A stretch of 64,000 bases of DNA from Glandiceps talaboti (GCF_964340395.1 NC_135554.1:2845001-2909000), one strand, 5' to 3'; shown: positions 39,028 to 54,535, counted from the first letter of the stretch. A program made the numbers and translations. Notes: generated by a model not told the origin, from the sequence alone.

Positions 39028-39990
39028 TTTTTTTTTTTACAAATATGCATGTTTTCTTATAAAAGATAAGTACACAGGTATATAGGCAACAATCACAGTG
39101 AACACGCGTGTTTCTCAATCAATCCAGCCAACGGCCAATCAGAGGCATCTATTCACGTGAAACCCAACTTTGTGCTGTCATGGTTATCTGTCCGAAACAA
39201 TAGGCACGTAACTCATCGAAATTTATTCGAGAAAGGTCAAACAATAATAACGTGCAGCTGACCAGCAAATTTAAAAGATTTTCTTTGCATATGAAAAATA
39301 GTTTGATACTCCTTCAAGATGTAATCAGTCTTAGAGAAACATTTCACAACGGCTTTTGTGCATGGATGACGAAGTAGTCGAATGTTCATCTGTGTGTGTG
39401 TGTGTGTGTGTGTCAAACAGGATAGCTTCCTGTCATTGTTTCATTATCAAAGGTTCTACATTTCATAATATACACTGAATGCTTAGTTAACTATAATACC
39501 CACACTTCGTTAGCTAATCAGTTAACATTGAATCAAATACAGAGTTGATATAAGTATGAATTTGCTATGATTTTCACCTATACATCTATCCTATACAAAC
39601 CTTGTACTTTAGCTCACAACTTAGTCTGAATGTCAACGTGGTTTGAGTGGAGGTGTAAATGGTAACGATACTGTATAGGAACTAGACTAGTGGAGGTGTA
39701 AATGGTAACGATACTGTATAGGAACTAGAATGCTCACAACTGATCTCGATGCAAACAAAGCTGAGATTGCGGTGAATCGAAATCTTTCCTCATCGTAAAG
39801 ATTTTTATGTCTTTTCACTAACCCCGCCACAGTAGAACCAACTTTGCGACAGGTAACAGTATTAGACTACTAAAAGTATATCAGATACTCGTGTTATTTA
39901 ATTGAACCAAACCAGACTGATTATGGCGATATATCGGACTAAAACATTCGATTATTATGACTTTGATTCTGGAAAACGCATATAATCCGT
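38391..39990. other. Upstream region of the apolipophorin gene
   Basis: Apart from the TATA box I see no assignable site. A T-rich (TTTA)n/(TTA)n stretch lies at about 38930-39038. A 42-bp block (gtggaggtgtaaatggtaac...) is present twice at 39646-39730. No gene recognised. Confidence 0.5.
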
Positions 39991-40357
39991 ACGTATGTAT
40001 GTATGTATGTATGTATGTATGTATGTATGTATGTATGTATGTATGTATGTATGTATGTATGTATGTGTACGTACGTACGTACGTATGTATGTATGTATGT
40101 ATGTATGTATGTATGTATGTATGTATGTATGTGTGTATGTATGTATGTATGTATGTATGTATTCATTCATGCATGCATGCATGTATGTATGCATTCATGC
40201 ATGCATGTATGTATGTATGTATGTATGTATGTACATGTATGTATGTATGTATGTATGTATGTATGTATGTATGTATGTGTGTATGTACGTACGTACATAC
40301 GTAGGTACGTACGTGTGTGTGTGTGTGTATGTATGCATGTGTGTGTATGTGTGTGTG
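39991..40357. repeat. (GTAT)n microsatellite with variants
   Basis: About 90 tetranucleotides of GTAT type with GTAC, GCAT and GTGT interruptions, ending in a TG-rich stretch. The apparent ORFs on both strands (Met-Tyr-Val-Cys repeats and His-Thr-Tyr-Ile repeats) are artefacts. Confidence 0.97.
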
Positions 40358-43300
40358 GCCAGCCAGTGCAATTGCTTGATAACGTATGTTGTTATTCGCA
40401 ATTTTAATATAACATTTACTTCGGCACTTGAATATTTGTAAACTTCTCCGTGTCACCCCGAACTAGATTTTATGTACCCTGAACTTGTTCTCTATTTCAC
40501 CTATTATAACTAGCTCTGAACTAAATTTGTGTTAGTAAAACGCTGTCAGTCGACGAGTACACTAGAACTCAGTGTTTGTATTACTTAACTTAGTGAATAC
40601 AGCACGATTTGTCAATGACGTTATTAGTATATCTCCCCTTAAATGTTGACAATGGGTAGAACAAAACAAGGTGTCATGTCATATAAACTGACATGCTATG
40701 GCTAGTTAATGCTACTCTCAAAAACTCTCCAATAAATAACAACAGTCGATACAACACGACACACTTCGCTTTCATATGTTTAAACAAAGAGACTTACATA
40801 ACCTACCTACCATATCAAACAATTTGAGAGTCGTCAGGTCATGAACTGACTTAACATGACTATGAAAACTATATTACTTGGTCGTCTTGGATGCGTTATG
40901 GGTTTGCTCTACCTAGATCGACAAGTACTTCAATTTACCTCAGTTAGTTTAACTTAAATAGTTCGGGAGTCGGTATTTAACCTGTTCTTAATACCCACCA
41001 AATCACTGTTTTCGATCTTATTATCAACGTTCCTTGGTGAAATTATTTTCAATTGGGTCAATAACTTTGTGTTTGAATTACGAAGCGGGGAAAAATAGAA
41101 AACTGGGGGGGGGGGGGGTGAGACCAGGGACAAAAAAAAGAATGACAAAAACATTGTTCAGATCCGAAGTGGAGCAAGAAAGTGTACTTTATTGTTAGCA
41201 TCTGAAAGAATGATTGTACATGCATATGACGACAGTGTACGCGTGATACGATAGCATTGTATGCATATGAGAAGCACTCGGTTTCCTCCTAGTGTTGAAA
41301 ACAACACAGTACATTTCACGACGTCATTATCCGGTGTAATCTGGCTGACAGCGCTTTCCTCGAAGGTTGAGAATATTGAGGGAAGGCACACGAGAATCTG
41401 TTTCTTTTAAAACACAACAACAAAGTTCCCACAGTCAGCACATTTTGCGTACTTTTTGATGCACACTTTCTTGGTGAATCCTCGGGGGGGGGGGGGGGGT
41501 GCAATGCCAAGTTATCACGGGTGTTTATTTGTTTTTTAAATTTGTTTTCAGTCAAATGCAACCAACTGTGTTCTTATCACCGGAACGGTTTGCTTTATTC
41601 TATGGATGACTGAAAGGCACGTTATCAACTTCGATATTTCGTGGCGAACAAACTCTACGTTATTTGAGAATATTCCGTATAGTCATTTTACCACCCCTTT
41701 AAATCTTACACGAAGTGATGTGTTGATAGGTATAAAATCAATATTGTGCCTAACTAATAGACTATCGTAAATTGTTTTGTATAACGTGTCGATGTATATA
41801 CAATCAGTCCAAGTTTTGAACGTCATATAGTAAATTAATACTAGTAGGAGGCATGGACTAAACATTTCTTTCAATCATAGCGACGTTGCACAATTCTTGT
41901 TTATTTCCCCCAAGAAATGGATTAGCGGTCATCCGTTCTATTTCACAATATAAAGGTATAGAGGTACCAGCTGATATTTGACAAAAAACCAACCACAATT
42001 GTATCTTGTTTACTAGTTGTAGGGACTACATTATCCACAAGTAATACACTCTTAGTCCTACAATGTACAATATATATAATGTGGTATGCACAATGCCTTT
42101 GTACTGGATTAACTTACAATCGGAACTGATGTGGTTTTCAAATTTGGCGCGGGTTTATTAATACATTACGAATTTGAAACTAATTCTTCAAACTGTTGGA
42201 TTATAAAAAAAGAAGTTATAAAAATAATCCATTATTAATCAGGTGCAATGAATTATACAGGTTTGTTTTCTTAGGACAATACTTAGTTCTATCTTGTGTA
42301 TAAACTAAATATAAAACGCATTAAAAAATAAAAATTGCATTGGAACACACACCATGACAAACTAGTCTACAATGTACACTATAATATTTGCCTGTTCTGT
42401 CCAAGTTAATGTTTGTTATTTAAGTTTCACTTATTCCGTTCTGGTAGAAAACAAATATAATGGATGTATTCTTACTTAAATGTTGACAACGGAATGTTAG
42501 AATTGGATATTTTCATATCAGATAATGTTTGCCAGTATCCCTGTCTTCTATTTTAAGCTAATATAGTTCATATCAATGTGTTTTTCTGTATAATAGCTCA
42601 AATCACTACACTCTACCGAGAACAACCTGTTGACAACGACTTGTCTTATCAGTACATAGGAGACCCAGATTAACAACTGACCAGGTGCCATCCCAAGGTG
42701 TCTACGTGCAATCTATATATTGCATCAGCAAGGGAATCCTCCTAGCTCCACTGACACGTGAAAGCGGCGTGATCATTATTTGACCATGAGTACAGAGGTC
42801 TATCTAGAACACAAATCAACTTATTGTTCCATATATAGCATTTTAACAACAACAAAATGATGACGATGACATCTTGTACGTTATCTTGTTTACCTGGTCA
42901 ACTTTTATCATTACCAAATCATATATCTTGTTTACGTCATTTTAGCTCAGGTCAGCGTTTTCATATTAAACGTAACATCTGTTTTGTCTCTATAGCGTGT
43001 TTGTGGCATATTATTTGGCTTTGCTTTATTTTTTCTTCATCTGTCTTTATCGAAAACAAATGATGAACCAATTCATTTGAATTTTCAGTTTAATAGGTTA
43101 AAATGAATAGTATCTCAGCTCTAGATGCTAGTGACAATATTTTAATTTCAATAATTAATAGGATAATTGAAAGCTGCAATATTCTTGTTCCTTCTAACTC
43201 TGTTGCCCAATACATCCCTTCGCTTTTTACAAAACAACTTTAAGCTTGGCGTAAAAAACAGTTATCTATAGCTCAACTATATATGAATGGATGGTTAGGG

Positions 43301-45260
43301 AATGACCGCCCTATTTGGACTCATGCATCGATCATCTCGACGATCTTGACAACGGTGCATGCCAGTGACATTGTTTGATATTACACGGTTACGGTTACCG
43401 TCTTGTCGAGCATATGAGAACGTCCCCCGTGCCTAGAATTGTTGAGAAACGTAAATAGGCAAGAAGTAAGTGCCTTCAATATTTTTTACATCATGATATC
43501 TGAAAACTAGGCATTTGAAGCCATACTCTACTGGCCGGTGTTATGGCATAGACGATGATCATACCGAGAGATTGTCATTTGTTTATTGAGTGTGTGCCGT
43601 GGGAACATATATACCTAGCATGGCACGGGTCAAGGCATATACTATTATTAGTCTCAATATCTTAATTCTTATGATTTTATTTTTATCTTTTAAAAGTACA
43701 CATATCACATTAATTAACATGTAGAATTGGAGATTACTGATTTAAATACACGTATATAATAAATATAAAAAATCTGATCGCAAAGATAAAGTGCATCAAT
43801 TTTTAATTCCTTTAGCGGTTCTTTTATATTGTAGCAGCTAGCTACAAGGCCGTCCTAAGGGTATTGACCGGTGTGTATTACATGTATACTAAAACAAGGC
43901 CATCTCCACCCGATGAGTCGGTGTACTCTCTCGGCACTTTCACCCGATGAGTCGGTGTACTCTCTCGACACTTTCACCCGTACACAATCATTGTTGCAGA
44001 CTAACTACAGTATGCACACTAAGTTCTCCAATGAAAACGACACCTTGCATCTTGCCCTTGTATTCGATTCTCCTTAACGGACACACCAGCAGGTAATAAC
44101 TTACTTGCTTCGAATTTAGAAAAAAGTTCGGAATTTTACTGAGCTCAAGCACGTACGTTAAAAAGAATCAAGTAAATCTCAGTAGGGTGTCGTCATATAA
44201 GAATATTTCTCCGAGAAAAAACAATACTCTGAATAAAGTTTTATCCAATACTGTATTTACACTTATTATATAGTTTGAACTACTGCAATTGACCACTGAT
44301 AAATCGTTATCAAAAACAAATCATCAGAGCTGTATTCAACACGGTTTCATCCTTCAGTTTCAACTTCTGTCTGTGATCTGAACATGTTTATTAAGTATAT
44401 GTCCTTTTACATATATGCATAGCACAACGCGTTAGAACAGCATAATGACATTTATAGTAACCACTGTATAATAATTATAAGTTGACCAGGTATATCAAGG
44501 ACATTGAAATAGTTCAATTCTTTTCTCTATGTCACATTTCAACCGTGTATTTCATGAACATTGATACATTGCCATTTATTAAGTATAGTATTTTTACACC
44601 ACCACTCAAGTTATATATAGTGTCAAGGGTAGGTGCCTCGATTTACCGTCATGGGGAACGAAATGTGTATAACGGTATTTAAACCAAGGATGGAGGGATT
44701 TGACAATTGTGGTAATAACGCCTGCAGTGACGTGGGCAGCGCACAAAGGTGAAAGGTTACTTAAGGTCGCTATGACCTTGATGACATCGAATCACGCTAG
44801 TGTATTGTTGTACTTTTCATTATGATTGTTTACTCTGTTATCCGTAAACATGTTTATTTGTGAGTTGGACGTTTCTCTAGAACTACTCCTGTTTATGTTA
44901 TTTTATGTTGGTGAAGTACAGTAACCAAGCCATGGTTTACTTGTTAGCTGGATCTTCGAGGACGATGATCAAAAGCTAAAAACAGCTAATACTTTGCATC
45001 TGTAGTCATACCTAATACTGCATACTTGGCGAACTCCGAGTTTATTGGCCACTCTCTACTTACAATAGACTGCAATAATAGATTATTGAAAGCTCAACTG
45101 TGCAAACATTCAATCTACTTCATTATAATTATTACTTCATTTTGCACGACAAAAGAATAATTGACCAATTCACCAGGTATATGAAATAGGCCTAGCCCGT
45201 GACTAGTATATAGTTGTGTATGCGACAAAGGTTTGGAAATTCTAATTGTAAGACAGTATG
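40358..45260. other. Gene-free AT-rich stretch
   Basis: No gene I can support. G-runs at about 41105-41118 and 41484-41500 are homopolymers. Two copies of a 34-bp unit (cacccgatgagtcggtgtac...) stand at about 43907-43981. A stretch around 43100-43240 has a weak coding look (+ strand, NSISALDASDN...) but ends quickly and was not assigned. Confidence 0.4.
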
Positions 45261-45262
45261 CA

Positions 45263-45300
45263 TGCATGTATGCGCGCGCGCGCGTGTGTGTGCGCGCACA

Positions 45301-45333
<33 letters not shown>

Positions 45334-45392
45334 ATGTATGTATGTATGTATGTATGTATGTATGTATGTATGTGTGTGTGTGTATGTATGTA

Positions 45393-45425
<33 letters not shown>

Positions 45426-45522
45426 ATGTATGTATGTATGTATGTATGTATGTATGTATATATGTATGTATGTATGTGTGTGTGTATGCATGTATGTATG
45501 TATGTATGTATGTATGTATGTA

Positions 45523-45553
<31 letters not shown>

Positions 45554-45604
45554 ATGTATGTATGTATGTATGTATGTATGTATGTATGTATGTATGTACA
45601 TGTG
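45263..45604. repeat. (GCGT/TCTG/GTAT)n compound microsatellite
   Basis: CG/TG repeat, then (TCTG)n (45299-45332), then (GTAT)n with TG interruptions to 45604. Long ORFs here are low-complexity shadows. Confidence 0.97.
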
Positions 45605-47100
45605 TTACTTCTTGTGTTGTAATGTATTAAAACGAAAGAAGATCTTTAATTTTTCCCCCGAAATCAATTCCTTCGATACGAACAGCCCGATTGTTGGCAA
45701 ATAGTGTTGTATGGTTAATGCCGGAGATTTGTGTTTATTGTAAAAGCTTAAATCAGTTCAGCCTTCGACAGCACAAATCGTTATCATTACTGGTCAAAAT
45801 AAGACAAGAATTATAATATCTAAGATTTCACGTGACGTAGTGCTGACCTATTATTTTACACGTAATTCAATCATAAATCAATAATTGCTAATCAGATAAA
45901 GACCAGTGTTTCAATCCAAGGTTCTCACATTACCTATATTTTAATCCTTATTTTGACTAGTAGGTCTTTGACGTTACTCGATGTCTTCAACACAGACCAG
46001 ATTTAAACTGAATGCCGTCCGTATGTGTAGTCTTGAGGTTTTTGTTCCTACACATAGCTGGAATGCAAAAATCTTGGCTATACTGAATACATAATATACC
46101 CCTCAATTGGCAAAAAGGTGTGCCAAACTATAAGAAATCTGAAAGGAGTTTGTGATATCAATCGAAGTATGTAGTGGAACAGGTGTAATGGTTTTTGAAG
46201 TGAAATTATTCAAATTTACAGAGATACACATGCAGACATACATTTACCCATGCACAGAATAAATGTTAGGATTGCTTATTGATATCATTTGAACATAATG
46301 AACTTTTGTTTAGTGTCATGAATCTATAATTCTTATGCCCAGTATTTGGTCTACAAGGTTCATCAGTACATTTTACTATTTGTCATTAGAGTGGTCACTC
46401 TTTGATGGATTCACTGTATTATCTAAATCGAATCTGAATATTACATTAAATTTCAAACTTGGAAAAGAAAGTAGGAAAATGCATAAACCGGAGTTGAATG
46501 CAGCGCTTTCTAGTCTTGCGACGAATCTGAAAATAAACAGAAAAGCCATGTCTTCATAACGAGTGAAAAATATGAAATTTCAAGTACGCAAAAAGGAAAT
46601 GGTCGTCACTGTCGACAATTGACCGCACAACGCTAGAGTGTACAAATCAACGGCATAGTATTAGTAGAATTACACGTACGTACTATATATACGTAACTAA
46701 CAATTTCATGAATTATGCAAGAAATTTAGCTCTACATCTGTGATTTTGAAGCCCCAGTAAAAGTTAGTTGTTCAAATGCCTTCTAGCAATTGCCAGTACA
46801 GGAAAGCTTGACGTCCTCCACTCGGCCTTCGCGATCCCGTAACACATACCCGGGATACAAACTAGTTTCCACGGCAAATAATAAGCAAAATTCAAACCCT
46901 CGTAACATCGCTAGTACGCATCGGAAAGTTTACATACTTCATGGTAAGCATGATAAATATAACTTTTTGGGCTAGAGATTGTAGACATTTACACCAAAGC
47001 TATGACTTTGGGGAGGTATGGGACCAACAAGGTGTTGGTGATGAATTGAAATTTCTTAAAAATATTTAAACAGAGACATTGATATTGATGTACAATTATG
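45605..47100. other. Gene-free stretch
   Basis: No feature supported. Short unrelated ORFs only. Confidence 0.4.
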
Positions 47101-47530
47101 GTCAGAAGGTATGATCATGAATACGTCTAGAAAACTTGATTATTATGCTTCATTTAAAAAGGAATTGTCTCTGGAACCTTATTTAACCTCTCTTGATAAA
47201 CCAATATTCAAACTGATGCTTTGTAGATTTAGAACCTCAACACATACTTTCAAAATCGAAACTGGTCGTTGGGATAAATACTCCAAGAGTAGAGAGACTT
47301 TGTGAAATGTGTAATTTAAATCAAGTAGAGGATGAATTCAACTTTTTACTTGTATGTCCATTTTATACTTGTATAAGGTCAAAATATATTGCCAATTACT
47401 TTTATAATCCCCCTCTGCAACATAAATTTGTATTACTTCTGTCGTCTCACAAGGTTAACACTCTCAGAAAACTTAGTAGATATATATTTCATGCTACTAA
47501 ACTTAGAGAAGTTGCTACTAGAAACTGAGA
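47101..47530 (+). pseudogene. Non-LTR retrotransposon reverse transcriptase, C-terminal fragment, frameshifted
   Basis: The first frame encodes SKRKLDYY-like sequence, then FRTSTHTFKIETGRWDK. A shifted frame continues PRVERLCEMCNLNQVEDEFN and FLLVCPFYTCIRSKYI, ending at the stop at 47526-47528. The order R-RTS-H---IE-GRW, LC--C----VEDEFHFL--CP-Y-- is the zinc-binding tail typical of Jockey/CR1-like LINE polymerases. The frame breaks near 47283 (between GRWDK and PRVERLC), and no upstream catalytic domain is present, so it is a dead 5'-truncated copy. The downstream ~120 bp, to the AATAAA near 47643, may be its 3' UTR. Confidence 0.75.
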
Positions 47531-48031
47531 TCTAAATTTTCCCTACTGCTCCCTACGTGGGACTTATTTGTTATTTTCTAGTGATCTGTTCATTTTTGTA
47601 TATTTAAGGTTTGTACTTTTTGGCCGGTGGCCACCAGTACTGAATAAACGATTGATAAGTATGATACAGGTCTATACTTCGATTCTATACAACTCGTTTA
47701 CAGGATGATCTTTATGTAAGACTCAGTTCAATAATTTCGCTATGCATGCTGAATTTCCATCGCTCTCAAATTCGCATGGTTTCTCGAAATCTAAAAATCA
47801 AGAGAAACTTATCGATATATATATTTCGATATACGTACCTTTTAATACAAGCAACCTGTATACGAAGCCAATCAACATCGGAAAATTGGGGAAAAATTGA
47901 CTCAATTTAAGCACTGAGTTCAGCGCCCAATGTAACATTACGACCTTTACTTTTCTCGTTTGCATTGTCGTGATTAGGGAGCCGTCATTATCTATGACAG
48001 GGGGGGGGGTTCGGTCGGAGGAATTGCTTTA

Positions 48032-48453
48032 AGGGACCGGTCAGTTTCTCCAGCCTGGGAAGGGGGCGGTGGATTCTTAAATCGGGCCGACAAAAAGTCA
48101 CTGACCCCCCTATCTGTAAAACCCAAAACAGGCTGACCCCCCCCTATCACTTAATTCTAAAACATGATGACCCCCCATATATGATATTCGCATGAGTGAC
48201 AGGTATTTTTTGATCGTGACTCAGTGTGGACTGCTTGACTGTCTTGCATCTACTTTATAAGATCCCGGGTTAGCACTATCATAATTATAATTATTGACTA
48301 CACAGGGTAAATATATTTGAAAAGGAGTTTAATAGCATCTTGACAGTGAAAGGTAGGGGGAAAGCTTTGAGAAGGGAATATGTACAGCTGTCATGGGGGG
48401 GGGGGGGGTCCTAGGGGGTCTCCCGACTAGGCCGAAGAAACTGACCGGTCCCT
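48032..48453. mobile_element. Nested 422-bp MITE-like element
   Basis: agggaccggtcagtttct at 48032-48049 is the exact inverse of 48436-48453. The interior contains repeated gacccccc motifs. It sits just inside the left end of the 47977-49999 element. Confidence 0.7.
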
Positions 48454-48628
48454 AAAATCCAAAAAAATTGGCTTGAAATTTTTGAGTACCACTCCCCCGA
48501 CACAAATGTTTTGCGTACCCCGCCCCACCAGTTTAGTCATAACTGTTAATGGCGTTCTACTAACATTACACAAATTGACGTTGAGTGTGTGTTCCATTGA
48601 GACACACGCACCCCCCCACCACACACAC

Positions 48629-48771
48629 ACATACATACATACATACATAAATACATACATACATACATACATAAATACATACATACATACATACATAAAT
48701 ACATACATACATACATACATAAATACATACATACATACATACATACATACATACATACATACATACAACAA
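48629..48771. repeat. (CATA)n microsatellite with periodic AAATA variant
   Basis: CATA units are interrupted by a regular ataaata spacer about every 24 bp, giving a higher-order repeat. It lies inside the TIR element. Confidence 0.96.
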
Positions 48772-49784
48772 TACCAAACTTTTTTATTTTGAAATTGAAT
48801 TTCCTCATAACATGATGGATGTAGCTTATTTCAAAAGGAAGAGGTAACAATGATTGCAGCTTATGTTCCCAAAGTAGTTAGTAACATTGGAAATTAGGTG
48901 GTATAAGTTGAATTGAAGTTTGAGGGAGCCAAGTGGTAATGGGGAACGGGAGGGGGTTTAATTCAAGGACTAAAATAATGCATTCTGGTGCTATTTTCAG
49001 TAATAATAATACATAAAATTTGAATCAAATAAAAGGGAGCAGTTCCACGGTGAGGGTAGGTACGGGGGTTGGGGTTGAAATTCAAGGACTGAAAACTGAA
49101 AGAGTGCTATCTGGTGTTATTTTAACATGTCAAGGTGATAACAATACTCTCTCTGGATCACAAGTGAAATTGTAATTCAGAATACTAACACTGACAAAAT
49201 TCTCAAAGTATAGTTGCATGACATACCATGTAAAATTATTTTATCAATATGAAAAATTACAGTATACTTATATACTCATTTCATGTAACAGAACGCCATG
49301 TACTAGTATCTGTGCAATGAAAAGTTAGCTATATATTACCATATTCTTTGTTTTCAACATATATTTGATATTTATAATCGTAATCGTGTGCAATGAAACC
49401 TGTCAGAGATTTTCAGCTCACCAAGTTACCATATCATCCCAGTATCTGGTATGCTTTCACTGACTGACATAATCTACACTGTGATATTCTAGATGAGTTG
49501 ATTCTATTTGGTCAAACTTTGCCCTCCTGTGTGGCTTCAGCTGTTTATTTCTTTAACCAGGTTATTCCTTACTACTTTATCAATTAATGGTTGGTTTCAT
49601 GTAACAGAACTCAATGTACTAGTATCGGTTTGATCAATTTGTGTTACGGATTGTTATGGTCTACTGTACTGGCATCAGAAACTACAGGTATATGTCGAAT
49701 GTGAATGCATTTTTAAAGGAGCTATGTATATGCAATATGCACTCAAAAATTCTACCAGAAAAAACAATGTGTTAATAAATATGT

Positions 49785-49819
49785 ACATACATACATACAT
49801 ACATACATACATACATACC
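49785..49819. repeat. (CATA)n microsatellite
   Basis: A short run of about nine ACAT units near the right end of the TIR element. Confidence 0.9.
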
Positions 49820-50404
49820 TTGCATAATCATGTATATATAGGTGTGTTCTTTACTTCAATGTTAGCAAAAAATTTGGGTAGCCCCCCCCCCCCTCCCCTC
49901 CCCAGTTTTTGAGTACCCCCTTCTAGCTTAACATTTTTTGAGTGACCCCCAGCCTTCGATTCCTCTGACCCTCCCAGGTCATAAATAATGACGGCTCCCT
50001 AATTTCAAGAAATGCACTGCCTTCTGGCAGCAAACTCGCTCCTCAGTATTGAAAGATTTATATATATAAATATATAAAAGATTTTTAATTTTGATCGAAA
50101 AAGAGATCGTATGGATTTATCTTGGTGAATTCTCCATCAAGATTGCCCACAGATGTGGTTTATTTATCGTGGTGTGTGATATTTAGATCGTTGGGTCAAT
50201 ATTCAAATTGGATAGGTCAAACCGTAACAAGAGTTTCAAACAGTTTACAGTTGCACCATGCAATCTATAAACTAATTAGCGAAAATTTAAATTACATAAA
50301 TTGCTCATCAATTATTCATTAGATGTTTATCAAAACCTAATCAGTTCTAGCCATTACATTAAAGAATATGTGCACCAAATTTCGTTTGACTTGGCCAGTC
50401 GTTT

Positions 50405-50450
50405 TTACCTTCCATAAAGGGAGGTATTGAAATGGCAATGTCTGTATGTA

Positions 50451-50497
<47 letters not shown>

Positions 50498-51112
50498 CTG
50501 TGTATGTCTGCATTTTCTTAAAAACGGCTGGCTCAATTATAATGAAATTTGCTACATATCTTCCATATGCTAATGGCAAGAACTGGTTAGTTTTTGGTGA
50601 ACATCCAATGAACAGTAAATAGTTATTTGCATAATTAATGGTTTTGAGTAATTGTGCTATATCTTTGGAACGCATACTTCAAATTCAATATAATTTGGTT
50701 CATATGTTAACCATAACAAAGTGCATATGTCCTATAATGTTTGTTGATTTAGCTTAAAGCTTTTATAAATAATTTCCATAATTAATGAATTTCAGTAATT
50801 AGGCTATATCTTAAAAATGCATACTTATATTTCAATATAATGTCAGTACATAAGTTAACCATAACTAAGCGCATATGTCCTATAAAGTTTGTTGATGTAG
50901 ATTACAGTTTTAATGAATAATTTGCATAATTACTGACATTTGGTAATTTCTCTATCTTAAGAATGCAATCTTCAAATTTCATAGAATTTGGTTCATTTCC
51001 AATAATGAGTGTAGGCCCAAAAACAATGAGTGTAGGCCCAAAAAATCTATGGTTTTGCATTCAGATTAAATCTTGTTTAAGTGGTGATACAGACAGACAG
51101 ACAGACAGACAC
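50405..51112. mobile_element. Dispersed repeat family B, copy 1
   Basis: Starts with tacc-tccataaagggaggta, a small inverted motif. A (TG)n tract follows at 50443-50510, then paragraphs with aacatccaatgaacagtaaa, ttgcataattaatg and ggctatatctta, ending with a CAGA run (51091-51110). The same order is present from 51838, so this is a repeat family. No coding capacity. Confidence 0.55.
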
Positions 51113-51837
51113 AAACTTTTCACCCCAATATAAAACAAAAATCAGACAATGAAACAGCTTTCATTTACATACCTAGTATGGGTTAGAGTGAAGTTCACCC
51201 ACTGAGATGTATTGTCACTCAGGTCACTTTCACATGATGGAACTATGCATAGTTGTAGTGGCCTGAAATATGAAATAATGACAATGAACAGTAGCACCTT
51301 TGACAACTTGATAATAATATTTTATTTCAAAGAATAAAAGTAAATAAATAGATAATGTTACAAAGCACTCGGGATTCAGTGCTTTTGTTGAGATGATAAA
51401 AATGGGAAAAATGGGAGAACTGAAAAAAGTTGTCTTAAAGTTGAATTTTATTAAGTTTAATTTTAATTCAACTTAAACAATGAGTCATAAACAGTTAAAA
51501 TTAGTTTGTAACTACAAAAAATATAAAATATTATAGCTAAAATAAGGTTAATATTTTTGGCCTGAACGGCTTGCCATACCTAGGCGAGTTCATACTTTCT
51601 TCTTTAAACAAGTGTCTGACAAACTTGGAAGCAAATCTAAGCAATATATATTGTTCATATTCTTGGGAAATAAGCTTACAAACTTATCTTATTGAAGTTC
51701 ACTGTTTATTTGAGTAACCCCTTCTCACCAGCACTAGTCTTTTTCATATCTTATCAACACTAATATTGTACTGTTCAATAATATTAAAATGGCAAAATTA
51801 AGCTGTAACAAACTTTAATTTACGTACCTTCAGAACA

Positions 51838-53215
<1,378 letters not shown>

Positions 53216-54535
53216 CAGGGTTCGCACGGTCCTGGAAAACCCTGGAAAACCCTGGAATTTCAAACCCTCCCTGGAAAGCCCTGGAAAACCCTGGAAAAAT
53301 GCGCCCTACCCCTGGAAAACCCTGGAAAATGATCATGTTCAATCGATCGATTAATATTGACGATCGTCATGCCCGTGTTCGAGCCACCCATTCATATGAT
53401 TCTGAATCTCGTAAATGTGAAATCGCGAAAATATTTTCAAAGTCTTTCGCCACGCTGGGTGATGAATCAAAATTCACGCCGATTGAACCCAGACAGTCAA
53501 GCGATCGTTCCACGAGACACTTGCCCCACAGACCGTGCCTATTTAGTTGAATGGGCGCCGCAGTGTTTCTTTCGATCTTGCATACTATACATGTTGTATA
53601 TTGCTACTCCATACATCTCCCAGTCGTCATTTCAGGGACATGATATTGCATTGTAACAGTCCCGGCCGGGGTAACATGTACAGTAGGTCTGTTAACAAGA
53701 TTATCGTAACATTGTAGCGAGTATCAAAGCATCATCAACCTTGATTAGAAATTGTTACAAGTTCGGCGCACGAGTCGACATACTACAATCTAGGGATAGG
53801 GCCTAGGGAAGTGCAAGTTGAATTTCCGGGTTGTGGAAGTACGGTTGTGACTTTTATTTCGTCGATAAATGGGTATTTGTGTTACATGTTCTAAAAGAAT
53901 AAACTACTGTTTTATGTTGTCGGTACAGTAACATTCGTCAATGGTCAAGTTGAGTTGAAATCGCGATGTTCCGCAACTCATGGCATCCGTACATAAACAT
54001 CGAGACGCAAACGATGAATGTATTCAGTTATTCATAGCTCGAAATTTCGTTACGTAAATGACGTTTTTATTCAAAATTTTGAAGAAAAAAATTATTTTAG
54101 GTGGCTTATAAATCTAGTAACATCAAACTATACAATAACGAGGACAAACTTTAGTTTTTGATTTATTTTTCTGGATATGTCTGAATTAGACTGACGAATG
54201 CTGCGACTCAATCTTACACGATCAATGCACCAGCTTGACGAAACGGCTACTTAGGGGGTAGGGCAGAGGTTTCTCCGTTAATCTTAGCGTGTAAACGTGG
54301 TTTTGAAACCAATATCTTGCATAGTGTCGATTGTCTTTAAAATGTTTTGTGACATATGGGAACTGTTGTTGATTTTTCTCGTCCATATCAGACAATTAGA
54401 TGTCATTCAAAAAATATACTTCAGTGTCAACACCCCTGGAAAATGGCCAAAATCAATATGAATACCCCTGGAAAACTGACGAAACACCCCTGGAAAGTCC
54501 TGGAATTTTGTTTTGCTTTAAGTGTACGAACCCTG
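53216..54535. mobile_element. 1.32-kb non-autonomous hAT-like element
   Basis: The termini CAGGGTTCG (53216-53224) and CGAACCCTG (54527-54535) are perfect inverses and fit the CAGRG start of hAT transposons. Flanking octamers atgttaca (53208-53215) and atgtaact (54536-54543) match at six of eight positions, consistent with a decayed 8-bp target duplication. Both subterminal regions are rich in ccctggaaa motifs. The interior has only an 83-codon ORF, so no transposase. It is inserted into family B copy 2. Confidence 0.75.

Larger units (their letters stand above)
47977..49999. mobile_element. 2.0-kb terminal-inverted-repeat element with TA flanks
   Basis: The left end GGGAGCCGTCATTAT-TATGAC (47977 onward) is mirrored at the right end (..GTCATAAATAATGACGGCTCCC to 49999), with one mismatch in about 22 bp. 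TA lies on both sides (47975-47976, 50000-50001). The interior has G-runs and C-runs, a CATA microsatellite and a second nested inverted-repeat element. No transposase ORF was seen. Confidence 0.65.

Noticed and set aside
39939-40441. Overlapping ORFs in the GTAT tract on both strands
   Set aside because: Tetranucleotide repeats give open frames of period four residues on either strand; no coding signal.
43095-43245. Possible retroelement coding remnant
   Set aside because: About 40 codons with a vaguely protein-like composition but no identifiable motif; too weak to call.
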